Source: Methanobrevibacter arboriphilus
GTDB lineage: Archaea; Methanobacteriota; Methanobacteria; Methanobacteriales; Methanobacteriaceae
Direction: 5' to 3'
DNA length: 64,000 bases
Assembly: GCF_019669925.1 (NCBI RefSeq)
Contig: NZ_AP019779.1
Coordinates: forward strand, 1,255,001-1,319,000
The notes below the pieces were generated by a model. The model was not told the DNA's origin. It ran no database searches and saw nothing but the letters and a program-made list of their open reading frames with translations. Shown in pieces: positions 9,198 through 19,500 of this stretch. The position numbers and the translations under genes are program-made. The first letter of the stretch is position 1. Each line of letters starts with the position of its first letter.

Positions 9198-10175
9198 TTA
9201 AATCTTTAAATAAGAAAATACTCCGTTCAAATCATTGATTAAATCATTGAAAAGATTTTTTATAAAATCAAATAAGTTTTCAAAATAGATTCTAAAATAA
9301 TCAAAAAACTCATAATTATCTAAAAATCCTAAATTATTATTCACTGTTTTTTCTAAAGATTTATTCTCACTAATATTATTATTAATTTTAGTATTAGTAT
9401 TATTATTTATTTCATTTGAAAAATATTTGTCATGTTTTAATTTATTATTACCATTAATTTCCTTATAACTATTCTGAAAAGTGATATTTTGATTAGAATT
9501 ATAGAAAATTAAAGAATCAGAATTGTTTGAGCTCGGAAAGTCAATTATCCTATAAATTGGAACAATAGGCCCTGGAACAGTAGGCCAAATTCTGTGATTA
9601 TAAGGTTCAGCAATATAATATATAATATGTGTAGAAACAGGATCCAAATTTATCATAGATCCATTATTATTTATTGTAGAACCATTAAATAGCATTTGAA
9701 AATTTACAAATCCGTAAATATCTGGATAAAAATGATTCCATGTAATCTTACCATTTTCATCAGTTATAAAAGATCTCACCTCATCACCAAAAGCAAAATT
9801 AATAGTTTGATTAGGAAGTGGTGCATTGGTTTCCTTAAATGAAAGAAAAACATCAAATGATAAATAAGGACGACTACTACCACAAACAACAAAAATTTGT
9901 TGTGTGAATTTTTTTATTGTAAACTCTAATATAACATTACTAGATTCATTAAAACTATTCACTTCATCAATCAACAAATCAGGAGGAAGTATAAATATAG
10001 GAATGCTTGAATTATTTAAATCAGCATAATTATTCAAAGAATCATTATCACTAGATTTATTATCTAATTCTATAGTTTCTTGCCCATTATAATCATCCAT
10101 AGAATACACACAAGAAACACTTATCAAAAATATCAATAGTATAAAACTAATTTTTCCAATAATAATTTTATTCAT
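9198..10175 (-). CDS. Secreted protein with an Ig-like domain, paralogue of its downstream neighbour
   Basis: 325 residues from the ATG at 10175; a GTG three codons upstream overlaps the GAGTGG Shine-Dalgarno and is less likely. It has a Sec signal peptide nearly identical to that of the 221-residue neighbour and the same C-terminal helix-rich block (YFENLFDFIKNLFND). Residues about 75-215 form an extra module with Ig-like/invasin-like features: LPNQTINFAFG, FITDENGKITW and FQMLFNGS resemble the Big_1 pattern of adhesin-like proteins. The region before the C-terminal block is Asn-rich. Likely a cell-surface protein; ligand unknown. Confidence 0.75.
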   Translation of the reverse strand: MNKIIIGKISFILLIFLISVSCVYSMDDYNGQETIELDNKSSDNDSLNNYADLNNSSIPIFILPPDLLIDEVNSFNESSNVILEFTIKKFTQQIFVVCGSSRPYLSFDVFLSFKETNAPLPNQTINFAFGDEVRSFITDENGKITWNHFYPDIYGFVNFQMLFNGSTINNNGSMINLDPVSTHIIYYIAEPYNHRIWPTVPGPIVPIYRIIDFPSSNNSDSLIFYNSNQNITFQNSYKEINGNNKLKHDKYFSNEINNNTNTKINNNISENKSLEKTVNNNLGFLDNYEFFDYFRIYFENLFDFIKNLFNDLINDLNGVFSYLKI

Positions 10176-10252
10176 AATAACCACTCATTAAAATATTATT
10201 TATCATAATAAAAACCCCTTTATAATTTAAATCATTTTTATTCGAATTTTAG

Positions 10253-10269
10253 AAGCTTGTTTCAAGCTT
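10253..10269. promoter_or_regulatory. Perfect inverted repeat AAGCTTG-TTT-CAAGCTT
   Basis: A 7-bp perfect hairpin with a 3-base loop, relatively GC-rich for this gap. It lies 78 bases before the start of the 325-residue secreted protein and about 260 bases after the stop of the 401-residue gene. It could be an operator or a transcript 3' hairpin. The rest of the 351-base gap (10176-10526) is AT-rich with no ORF. Confidence 0.4.
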
Positions 10270-10526
10270 TAAAATTTATTAAGTTCTAAAATATTCTAAA
10301 ATCATCTATCAATAAATTATAGCATTTTTAATTCAATTATATAACTAATTATATAAAATAAGATTATATAATCTAAAAATAACTATAATCACTAATATAA
10401 AAAAAGAAATTTAAAGTAGAATTAGATTAATAAGTATTATAAATAAAGTTAAAACAAAAATAATGCTAAAACTAAATTAAAATACTAAAAAAGAAAGTAA
10501 AATTGATTAAAATCAAAAATTCTACT

Positions 10527-11732
10527 TTAAATATGATTAAAATGTTCTTTACCATTATTATGATGTTCTATAAAAATAGCAACAAAAAATGAAATAGTTA
10601 AAATCGGAGCATCAACTGACTCAAAAAAAGGAATACTAGAAAAGTCATTGCTAATAATCATTTTATTGAAATTAAAATTAGAGACAGCTTTAATGAATTT
10701 ATTAAAACTTTCAATACCTTTTCCTGTAAAATAATAACTTGATATCAACACCAAATTGTATTCATTATCATAATTAGCAGTATCACTACTTTCAGGAATA
10801 TTTTCATAAGGAAGCAGATCAAAAATGTTATTATAATCAATATTATCAAATTTAATAGAATAATTTTCATAACTTCTCTCTGAAATTTGATTATGAGTTC
10901 GATTATAGGTAATATGACCAGAATTATAGTTATTATAGCGATGATCAATGTTTAAAATTGAATCTTGATTATTAGAACCAATAATAAAAATAAAATCAGA
11001 AATAATACCCGGATTAAAAGGATAATTGGTTATTTGAGAATCGAACAATGTTTCAAAATTTAAATAACCAAAAATATTATAACCCATATAATCATCTTGA
11101 AGTTGGAAAATAAAATTATTGAATATAAATTTATCTTTAACATAATTCTCTAGTCCAAAAACATTATTAATGTTATTAATACTATTAATACTATTAATAT
11201 TATTAAATTTATAATTAAAATTAAAATAATCATTATATATTGAAATAAACTGATTATTAGCTATTGAATATGAAGAAGATGGAGAATAAATAATAAGAAT
11301 ATAAGGCATATTATAAAGATTTTTATTATAAGATGATGCAATAACAGCACTACCAGATACAACAGCTCCAGTGTTTATAGCAATAGATATAGCACCACTC
11401 ACACCACTACTATTAAATTGGCTGGAAGAACCAACAGTTGTACAAATAGAATTATCCTCTATTAAATGAGTAGAATCATCAATTAAAGTCGATGTATCAT
11501 TGTTAATATTACTAGTATTAGTATCATTAATACTATTATTAATATCATTACTATAATTATTAATAGAAATAGTATCATTATTAATAGGAATATTAGAAAT
11601 ATCTGTGATATTTTCAGAATCATAACCATAAACATTAGTTAAAGATAAAACAGATAACAATAAGAATAAAAAAAGTACGAATAAAAAGAAGATTTTATCC
11701 TTATTAAACTGTATTTTTCTATTTAATATCAT
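10527..11732 (-). CDS. Asn/Ser/Ile-rich secreted protein of unknown function
   Basis: 401 residues, starting MILNRKIQFNKDKIFF with a strong hydrophobic signal segment ending near NVYG. After cleavage the chain is rich in Asn, Ser, Ile and Tyr with many N-x-S/T sequons, so it could be N-glycosylated. A low-complexity NINSINSINNINNV stretch near residue 185 reflects a 9-base DNA repeat. A hydrophobic patch (LTISFFVAIFI) lies close to the C-terminus and might act as an anchor, followed by a His-rich tail. No domain recognised. It belongs to the minus-strand surface-protein island. Confidence 0.7.
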   Translation of the reverse strand: MILNRKIQFNKDKIFFLFVLFLFLLLSVLSLTNVYGYDSENITDISNIPINNDTISINNYSNDINNSINDTNTSNINNDTSTLIDDSTHLIEDNSICTTVGSSSQFNSSGVSGAISIAINTGAVVSGSAVIASSYNKNLYNMPYILIIYSPSSSYSIANNQFISIYNDYFNFNYKFNNINSINSINNINNVFGLENYVKDKFIFNNFIFQLQDDYMGYNIFGYLNFETLFDSQITNYPFNPGIISDFIFIIGSNNQDSILNIDHRYNNYNSGHITYNRTHNQISERSYENYSIKFDNIDYNNIFDLLPYENIPESSDTANYDNEYNLVLISSYYFTGKGIESFNKFIKAVSNFNFNKMIISNDFSSIPFFESVDAPILTISFFVAIFIEHHNNGKEHFNHI

Positions 11733-11783
11733 ATTCTATCATCTATACTACCCACATAATCTCAAAGGAATGAATTTTAATAT

Positions 11784-11801
11784 GAAAGCGAGCGTTCTTT
11801 A
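11784..11801. promoter_or_regulatory. Conserved AGCGARCRTTCTTTAT motif, copy 1
   Basis: The 16-base sequence here differs by two transitions from one at 24863-24878 upstream of the giant adhesin gene. Both precede a minus-strand surface-protein gene and both lie close to TATA-like elements (ATATTTATATAGC at about 11822-11834 here). Its GC content stands out from the surrounding AT-rich DNA. Possible shared regulator site. Confidence 0.4.
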
Positions 11802-12016
11802 TTTAATAAAATTTATAAATTTAATGCTATATAAATATATCGATTGATAATTAAATAATATAAAAGTAGAGATAGTCAAAAGTCTAAACCACTAAAGGAA
11901 AACTATCTTAAAATCCTTTATTTAGGAAATGAAGAAAATTTTCTTCTTGAAAAATGACTTTTACCTAGGTCTAAAAAGAACTAAAAAATAAAAAACACTA
12001 AATTATTTAATATTTA

Positions 12017-12208
12017 TTAGTTCATATGAACATTATGATTTATTTTTTTAATATTATTCTTATATCCTTTAATAGAAAGTCTTTTACTTATACTACTATT
12101 AACACTATAAGACACAGCACTAACAGAAGGCAAGAAAATAAAAATCAAAAGAACAATAATCACGTTAACTATAGCAAAAATAAAGTTACTTCGCTTAAAT
12201 TCATCCAT
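12017..12208 (-). CDS. Small secreted or membrane peptide, 63 residues
   Basis: Starts MDEFKRSNFIFAIVNV with a hydrophobic core and a possible signal cleavage at VSA, leaving a mature peptide of about 30 basic residues ending KKINHNVHMN. A strong GGAGGAG lies 11 bases before the ATG, which argues for real translation although spacing is long. It sits between the Asn-rich protein and the Ig-like protein on the same strand. It may be a functional small surface peptide or the stump of a former adhesin. No homology recognised. Confidence 0.5.
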   Translation of the reverse strand: MDEFKRSNFIFAIVNVIIVLLIFIFLPSVSAVSYSVNSSISKRLSIKGYKNNIKKINHNVHMN

Positions 12209-12286
12209 CTTATCAGAAACTCCTCCAATAAACTAATAATAAAATTTATAACTTCCACACATCAAAAATCCACTAAAACTTAAACT

Positions 12287-13075
12287 CTAAACTTTAATTT
12301 TCTTTAAAACATTATTCCCCTTAAATTTTGTAGATTTAGGTTTTTTAACAATAGATTTAAGAATATAATTACCAGACTTAGCAGACAACCTCCACCTAAG
12401 AGATATACTCCTTTTTGGCTTCAATTTAGTAACCTTCAAAACAGCTATTCTTTTTTTGCGATTATAAGTAACCTTAGCAGATTTAAAATCTTTACATTTA
12501 ATTTTAGGTTTAATATACTTAACTCCCTTAGGAATCCTATAATAAATCTTAAAAGTCGAATGTTTAGGGCCAAAAACCTTAAAATAACTTTTCATGCCAA
12601 TAGTACGATTCTTAACAAAAACATTATTACTTTGCTTCAAAAAAGACTTATAAACATAAAGATCACACATTGCAGTATTATCACCACCACCATAAGAAGG
12701 AATAATCTCATCAGATTGAACTAATATAGTATTATAACCAAATTCGGTTAGTTTATATTTTATAGTAGCAATACCTTTAGAATCAGTTTTAATAGTATTG
12801 AGAACTTTACCAGGATATGGTGAACCAGTAGTAATCACATTAACAAAAAGTTTCATGTTTTTAACAGGTTTATTATCATGTCCTATTAATTTAACTTTAA
12901 TTGTAGCTTTTTTACCATAATAAACATTTTTTGTTGAAAATTTAAAATATTTAATATCACTTTCATTTTTTATAACATAATGATCAGGTCTAGCATCGAC
13001 ACTACCAATGACAATAAAAGATAATATTATCATCAAAACAACTAAAAACATTGAAATTAACCTAAATTTTAACAT
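12287..13075 (-). CDS. Adhesin-like protein with Ig-like domains
   Basis: 262 residues from the ATG at 13075 (AGGGAA upstream; a TTG three codons earlier is less likely). Sec signal peptide to about residue 28 (SVDA). Residues about 45-135 have the Big_1/invasin-like pattern: YYGKKATIKVKL, NKPVKNMKLFVNV, TDSKGIATIKY and GYNTILVQ. The C-terminal half is very basic and resembles DUF11-like beta-sandwich repeats found at the ends of methanobacterial adhesin-like proteins (LKVTKLKPKRSISLRWRL). No wall-anchoring repeat seen; the Lys/Arg-rich C-terminus could bind polyanionic wall polymer. Part of a run of minus-strand surface genes, 126 bases after the beta-helix gene. Confidence 0.75.
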   Translation of the reverse strand: MLKFRLISMFLVVLMIILSFIVIGSVDARPDHYVIKNESDIKYFKFSTKNVYYGKKATIKVKLIGHDNKPVKNMKLFVNVITTGSPYPGKVLNTIKTDSKGIATIKYKLTEFGYNTILVQSDEIIPSYGGGDNTAMCDLYVYKSFLKQSNNVFVKNRTIGMKSYFKVFGPKHSTFKIYYRIPKGVKYIKPKIKCKDFKSAKVTYNRKKRIAVLKVTKLKPKRSISLRWRLSAKSGNYILKSIVKKPKSTKFKGNNVLKKIKV

Positions 13076-13201
13076 AACAAACAATTCCCTAATAAAATAA
13101 ATTCATAAAACATTATATAACATGATATGTATGATCTTTTTTATTAACAGAAACCTTTCAAAACTCATAAAATAAACCTCAATTTTAATATTCACCATGA
13201 T

Positions 13202-16200
13202 TTATTTGTTTTTATTAAAATTATTTCTTGAATAAACAGTATGTACTGCTTTATTCTTTTTCACACCGAATTTATTCCTAGTTAGCTTATTTCCAACACC
13301 CAATAACTTTATCTGATGATGTTTATTCAACTTAATAATGTTTCGAGTAATAATATTCTTATTTCCAATAATTTTAATTCCATGACCCTTATTTTTGGTA
13401 ATTGTGCATTTTTTAATAGTGTTTTTATGTCCAAGTATTTGAGCACCGAATTTCTTATTCTTACTTATAATATCAGCATATAAAGTATTTTTATGGCCTT
13501 TTATACTTATTCCATAACTTTTAGATTTAATTTGATTATTTTTAATTTTATTTTTATCTCCGTTTATAGTGATACCTATTTTTGATGTGATTTTATTTGA
13601 ATCAAGCTCATTATATTTTCCATTAACTGTAACAGCATACTTTTTACTAATAATATTATTTTTAAATAAATAATTATAATTCCCTTTAGCTGAAATACCT
13701 ACATTTTTAACATCAACACGGTTATTATAAACTAAATTATAGGTTCGAGTATAAAGCCCACAGCCAAATTTAAATATCTTATTATCCTCAAAAACATTAT
13801 AACTCCCTTGTAATTTAACACCATAACCAAACCACGAACCATTAATAATATTTTTCTTAAAAACATTAGAAAAACCAAGAATAGTCAAACCATCACTTTT
13901 AGAACCAATTATATTATTATAAGAAAAAACATTTTGATCAGAATCAATATACAAACTTTTATAATTATTAATAAGAGAATTATAAGTCACATTATTACCA
14001 TAAGCAAATAAACTAATGCCATAACCTTTAGAATTGTTGATTTTGTTGTTTTTAATAGTATTCTTATAACCATAAACAGAAACACTATTAGACTTAGTAT
14101 TGGAAATACTATTATCTCTTATGACATTTTTAACACCACTAATAATGATACCATTTACTCCTCCAGAAAAAGAATTTAGTAGAATGCTATTATTATCAGA
14201 ACCAACATAGACACATTTAATATTAACAAAATCATTATTGGAAATAATATTATTAGAAGATCCTAAATAAACACCATAACCTTTAGAATTGTTGATTTTG
14301 TTGTTTTTAATAGTATTTTGATAACCATAAACAGAAATACTATCAGATTTAGAATTAAAAAATTTATTACCACTAATAATATTACGATTTCCTCTAAGAA
14401 CAATATCATCAGTACAATTAGAAAAAACATTCAAAATAATATTATTATCATTAGAACCAACATCAATCCCTGCAACATTACCAATAAAACTATTATTAAA
14501 AATATTATTGCCATTAGAAGAATCTAAAGAAACACCAACACCATTACCAATAAAAACATTATCAGACAAAACACTGCCATCAAAACCAGACAAAAGAACA
14601 CCGCTAAGACCATTACCACTAAAAACATTATTACGAATCCATAAATTTTCAGAATCCAAAACCAAAATACCATACTCACCATTATCAGACACAATATTAT
14701 CACTAATCATTGAATAAACTGAATAAATACCCGAAAGATTCAAATAGACACCTTCAGAACCAAGATAGATACTTGAAATATCAGAATTAAATATATGATA
14801 TGGGTTAAATGGATTAGTACTAGTGAAAGATTCAGAACCATTAAGAAATGCAGCAATAGCACTATATTTTGAAATGCTAATACCTTTACCGTTATTATTA
14901 GTTATATTATTCTTAAAAACATTGATATTGGTTTCACCTAATATCAAACCATCCCCTTTATTATTGAAAACCCTATTATTAATAAGAAAAGAATTATTAG
15001 AATAAAAAATGCTCATAGCATCACCATAATTATTATTAACAATATTAAAATTAACCTTAGCTGCATTGAAATTATGTATTTCGATACCATAACCATTATT
15101 AGAAATATTATTTTCACTAATAATAGCAGAATATTTTAAATATTTCATGTGAGGAGGTATCGCAGAAAATATATTATCTGGTAATATACATGGTGAATAA
15201 GGACTGGTTTGGTTATTAATATCATTTTCAAGATAAATAGCCCTTTCTTTATTTTTTTCTATAGAGTTATTGAATATTCCAATTAAAGCAGAGTATAATG
15301 CATTTATACCTTCATTATTGCCAATTATTTTATTAGTATTAATTAAGGTGTTTTTTGTGTTAGTTATTGAAATTCCTAAATTAGTGTTATTTGTTATTGT
15401 GTTATTGTTGATTCCAATAAAGTTTCCATAGGAAATATAAATTCCATCGGCAGCATTGAATGTGATATTGTTGTTAGTAAGATTAATATTTTCAGAATTT
15501 CCTAAAGAAACACCTATATCTTGACTATTTTTAATATTATTTGATTTTATTTTAGCATTTTTAGTTAAATCTAAAGATATTCCTTTATTTTTACTATTTT
15601 TTACCTTATTTTTAGAAACGTTAACATCTTCACTATCATAAACAGAAATCCCATTGAAAGCATCATCTATATCATTATCAATAATCTTATTTTTTCTAGA
15701 TTTATAGGTAGAAATACCATCACTACGACTATTTTTAATATTATTATCATTAATCTTTAAATTATTAGCATTATTTGATGAAATTCCAATACTATTATTA
15801 TCTAAAGCGTTATTAGAAACATTTACATTTTCACTGTTATCTATAGAAATTCCATGACTTTTAGTATTACTAACATTATTAGTAGTAATTTGTGTATTGT
15901 TTGACTCCATTATATTAATACCAGACCCTGAATCCTGAATATCATTATCAAAAACATTTACATTATTAGAACCAGTGATAAAAATACTATCAGAATTATC
16001 ATCTCCACTAAAATTATTATTAAGGATACTAACATTATTAGAACAGCTAACAGAAATCCCATTATCATTAGAATAAAAACTATTATTAGACAAAATAAGA
16101 TTATCTAAAAATGAAGCAGATATTCCAGTAGAATATCCTATAATATTAAAACCAGTGATAGTTGTATCATGCCCTAAAATATTGAAAGCATAATCAAGCT

Positions 16201-16474
16201 CATTATCAGTTCCATTTAATAAAATATCCTCATTAGAAACAATATTAATAGAATTGTAAATAATTAAACAAATATCCCTATAAATGCCATCAGTAGTTTT
16301 AGAAAATATCAACTCAGTAACATTTAATCCTTTATTATCAATTAAAACCTGAATATCATCATTAGACCAAGACTCATTAACAACATAAGTAGAAGCACTA
16401 ACACAAGATAACGAACCTAAGGTTAACAACAAAAACAATCCTATTACAAAGCACTTTTTAAATAAACAATTCAT
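13202..16474 (-). CDS. Adhesin-like protein built of right-handed parallel beta-helix (NosD/PbH1) repeats
   Basis: 1090 residues from the ATG at 16474, chosen because GGAGGTTTATT directly precedes it; the longer frame up to 16537 would overlap the upstream gene. Signal peptide MNCLFKKCFVIGLFLL to about SVSA. Nearly the whole chain is made of about 22-residue turns such as NNISNTKSHGISIDNSENV, the pattern of NosD/parallel beta-helix repeats with Asn ladders. The last 150 residues keep the repeat but become basic (KSYGISIKGHKNTL). No separate anchor domain is visible. It follows the giant adhesin after 41 bases, so the two are probably one operon. Presumed extracellular adhesin; ligand unknown. 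Confidence 0.85.
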   Translation of the reverse strand: MNCLFKKCFVIGLFLLLTLGSLSCVSASTYVVNESWSNDDIQVLIDNKGLNVTELIFSKTTDGIYRDICLIIYNSINIVSNEDILLNGTDNELDYAFNILGHDTTITGFNIIGYSTGISASFLDNLILSNNSFYSNDNGISVSCSNNVSILNNNFSGDDNSDSIFITGSNNVNVFDNDIQDSGSGINIMESNNTQITTNNVSNTKSHGISIDNSENVNVSNNALDNNSIGISSNNANNLKINDNNIKNSRSDGISTYKSRKNKIIDNDIDDAFNGISVYDSEDVNVSKNKVKNSKNKGISLDLTKNAKIKSNNIKNSQDIGVSLGNSENINLTNNNITFNAADGIYISYGNFIGINNNTITNNTNLGISITNTKNTLINTNKIIGNNEGINALYSALIGIFNNSIEKNKERAIYLENDINNQTSPYSPCILPDNIFSAIPPHMKYLKYSAIISENNISNNGYGIEIHNFNAAKVNFNIVNNNYGDAMSIFYSNNSFLINNRVFNNKGDGLILGETNINVFKNNITNNNGKGISISKYSAIAAFLNGSESFTSTNPFNPYHIFNSDISSIYLGSEGVYLNLSGIYSVYSMISDNIVSDNGEYGILVLDSENLWIRNNVFSGNGLSGVLLSGFDGSVLSDNVFIGNGVGVSLDSSNGNNIFNNSFIGNVAGIDVGSNDNNIILNVFSNCTDDIVLRGNRNIISGNKFFNSKSDSISVYGYQNTIKNNKINNSKGYGVYLGSSNNIISNNDFVNIKCVYVGSDNNSILLNSFSGGVNGIIISGVKNVIRDNSISNTKSNSVSVYGYKNTIKNNKINNSKGYGISLFAYGNNVTYNSLINNYKSLYIDSDQNVFSYNNIIGSKSDGLTILGFSNVFKKNIINGSWFGYGVKLQGSYNVFEDNKIFKFGCGLYTRTYNLVYNNRVDVKNVGISAKGNYNYLFKNNIISKKYAVTVNGKYNELDSNKITSKIGITINGDKNKIKNNQIKSKSYGISIKGHKNTLYADIISKNKKFGAQILGHKNTIKKCTITKNKGHGIKIIGNKNIITRNIIKLNKHHQIKLLGVGNKLTRNKFGVKKNKAVHTVYSRNNFNKNK

Positions 16475-16515
16475 AATAAACCTCCAATAATCATGATTAA
16501 TTATAATAAATATTT

Positions 16516-19500
16516 TTATTTCCAATAAGGTATCCATGTTTCATTAATCAAGACATCTTGAATTGCTATACACCATTTTCCATCAATTTTAATTAACTTA
16601 TAAAAATTATAATTAGCACCTTCAAAAAATGAATTATTATAAGGAGTTACAGTGCACCAATCTCCCTCTTTTTCTTTAGATGCATGAGTACCTAAATCAT
16701 ATGCTATATTTGATGTTGGTTGAGCACAAACCCAATAATCTGGATGTTGAATTGAGTTATATGATGCTAAATATATTTCAGGCCAAGCATGGCCTAACTG
16801 TGCATTTTCAAAAATAGCTTGTTTTGAAACATATTTAGCAGGTATATTCACTGCACGCAATAGTGCTATTGTCAAACTAGCTTGATCAACACAATTGCCT
16901 AATTTAGAATGTAATGTACCCAAAGCACCGTAAAGTGTATTACTATAAAGCTGATATTTAATATGTGTTTGAACCCAATTGAGAATTGCATTTGCAACAG
17001 ATTTATCAGATTTATCAGTAGTATTTTTTTTAATAGAATTAGCTAAATTAATGATTTCTGGGTTATCTGCTTCACAAAATTCTGATGGGAGTACATACAT
17101 AGAAAAATCTTCCCTTAAAACTTGATGTGAAGAATTATTATAAGATTCACCATAGGTAGTTGTATTAGAGACAATATTATTATCTTTATCATATATTACA
17201 ACATTTTTAGTCCCAGTGAAAAATTTATATGTTGTACTATTTTGATAATACCATTTATATTGCTCTTTAAGAGAATTATTTGAAAGTAAAACCCATTGTA
17301 CAACATCATCGACCGTAATATTCCTTTCTCCAACTTCATAACCCATGTATTTATTATTTGAATAGTTTAAATCTGAAATATCATTATTAATAAGTTCATA
17401 ATAATAATTCAAATAATTAACAGTTATATTCTTTTTACTAACTACCATAGCAGTAATAATAATTTCATCTACTTTAGCTTTAACAAGATCACTCCACGAA
17501 ATAACGATCTTTAAATCACCATCATAAGTTATATTTGGAGCTGGGGGAGAAAGTTGAACCAAAATACTATTTATCTTAGTTGAAACATTAGAATATAAAT
17601 TTTTTAACTTAGTTTTTTCATTTTTAGTTAAATAAACATCATTATCAATATTACTATTAATAGTTTTTAATTTAGATATATAATCATTCTTTGTTTTATT
17701 ACTAGAAAAAGTTCTTAATCCAGAAACGGCTGTTTTTATATTGTTTATTTGTTTATTATAATTATCATGAAGACTTTTAACTGGAATATTATTAACTTTA
17801 GTTATTAAATCATTAGCTTTCGATTTCAATGATTTTTTCTTGGTTGGTTTTAAAACCTTATCATTGCTAATATCATTTAAAAGATTAGCTGTTTTATCTT
17901 TATCTGCTTTTTTCTTAGCTTTATCTGCAAAAACAGTTTTTTTAGAAATTGATTTATTCAAAGATTTTATATATGCATCATAATCAACTTGAATCTTATT
18001 AATAGCCTTTTTAGTGTCTGAAATTAACTTATTTAGCTTCTTTTTCTGAGATCCAGAGAGTGATTTTTTAGCAGATTCGGCTTCTTTAATTGTTTTAATT
18101 GCATTATTTTTGTATGTGTAAGTAATCTTTTTATTCTTTTTATTCTTTTTAGTAACAATGCTATTTATTGTTTTTAATTTATTTGTTATAGTTTTTAATG
18201 ATATTTTCTTTATTTCACTTGTTTTTTTCACATTACCATTGCTTATAATGTAAGCTGTATATTTCATTGTAGGATTTCCTCCTGATGCTACAACGATGAA
18301 AATAGCTATTCCATCTGACCCAGTTATACTGCTATATTCGTTATCTTCAAATTTTAACTGTATATTCACCCCAATAAGTCTATTCAAAACTTCAAAAGAT
18401 CCACGATCAGTAATGAAGTTATTGTTTGTTGTATAAATTGCATTTAAAAGATTATCTCCACTAATTATAAAAGAAGTGATTATAAATCTTTCATTTTCAG
18501 TAGCAAAACTTGGAGATTCAACCTCAATAGAAAAAATTACTGCATTATTGTTAATAAAACTAAAGCTACTTAAATTTAAAAATCCAGTATTATAAATCCC
18601 ACTACCATATGTAGCATTACATCTACTAATTATCCCACTAACAATAGTAAAATGATTAGTTGAATAAATAGCTCCACCATTACTTGTAGCTATGTTATTT
18701 TTAAATGTAGAAGTTGTGATGGTTGTTGGTAGTGTTAAAAATAAAGCTCCTCCATTTTCCGCATTGTTTGACTCAAAAATAGTAGCAACAATATTTAGAT
18801 TACCAGATGTACCATTAGTACAAATCACACCACCATTTCCAGTAGCTCTATTATTAATGAAAATAGATTTTGAAATATTACTCTGCCCTAATAAGAAAAT
18901 CACACCACCATTAAAACTAGAAATATTAGTAAAATTAGAAAATACAATATTAAGAGTGTTTGTAGAGTATATTACCCCACCATCACCACCAGAAACAATA
19001 TTATCAAAAACAGAACCAGAAACAACTAAAAAACCATTATTAAAAATCACAGTTTCATTAGAACTAATATCTTTAAATAATGAATCAACGATGTTTAAAA
19101 CACCATTATTATAAATAACACCATTAACATGAATATCTGTGAAATTACAATTAATTATACTGAGTTCTCCATTATTGCTAATAATATTAGAGTTACTAAA
19201 GCTTTTAAATGCAGAATTATTAATATTTACAATTCCACCATGAACATTAATGAGTTTTCCTTTGATAGTTGAGTTAAAAACAAAATTATCAATATTCACA
19301 TTAGAATTATTAGTATAAAACAAGAAAGAATCATTTTCAAAAACAATACCCTCAAATACTGGATTTTTAAAACTTAAATCACCACCAATAACATAAAACA
19401 AGTTAGCTGTTGAATTAATCTCTTCAAAAATCAAGTTAGTAACATTTAAATTACTATTAACACTTTCAACAACACGTAAGTTTCCTTTAAGTTTTTTAAA

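Noticed and set aside
12026-12283. 85-codon plus-strand frame
   Set aside because: Antisense to the 63-residue peptide gene, which has the better ribosome site and a signal-peptide-like sequence.
18692-19114. 140-codon plus-strand frame and similar frames at 20594-20893, 21311-21499 and 24121-24330
   Set aside because: They lie antisense to the giant adhesin, arise from its regular repeat codons, have no ribosome sites and show Pro/Leu-rich composition expected from reversed Asn/Gly repeats.
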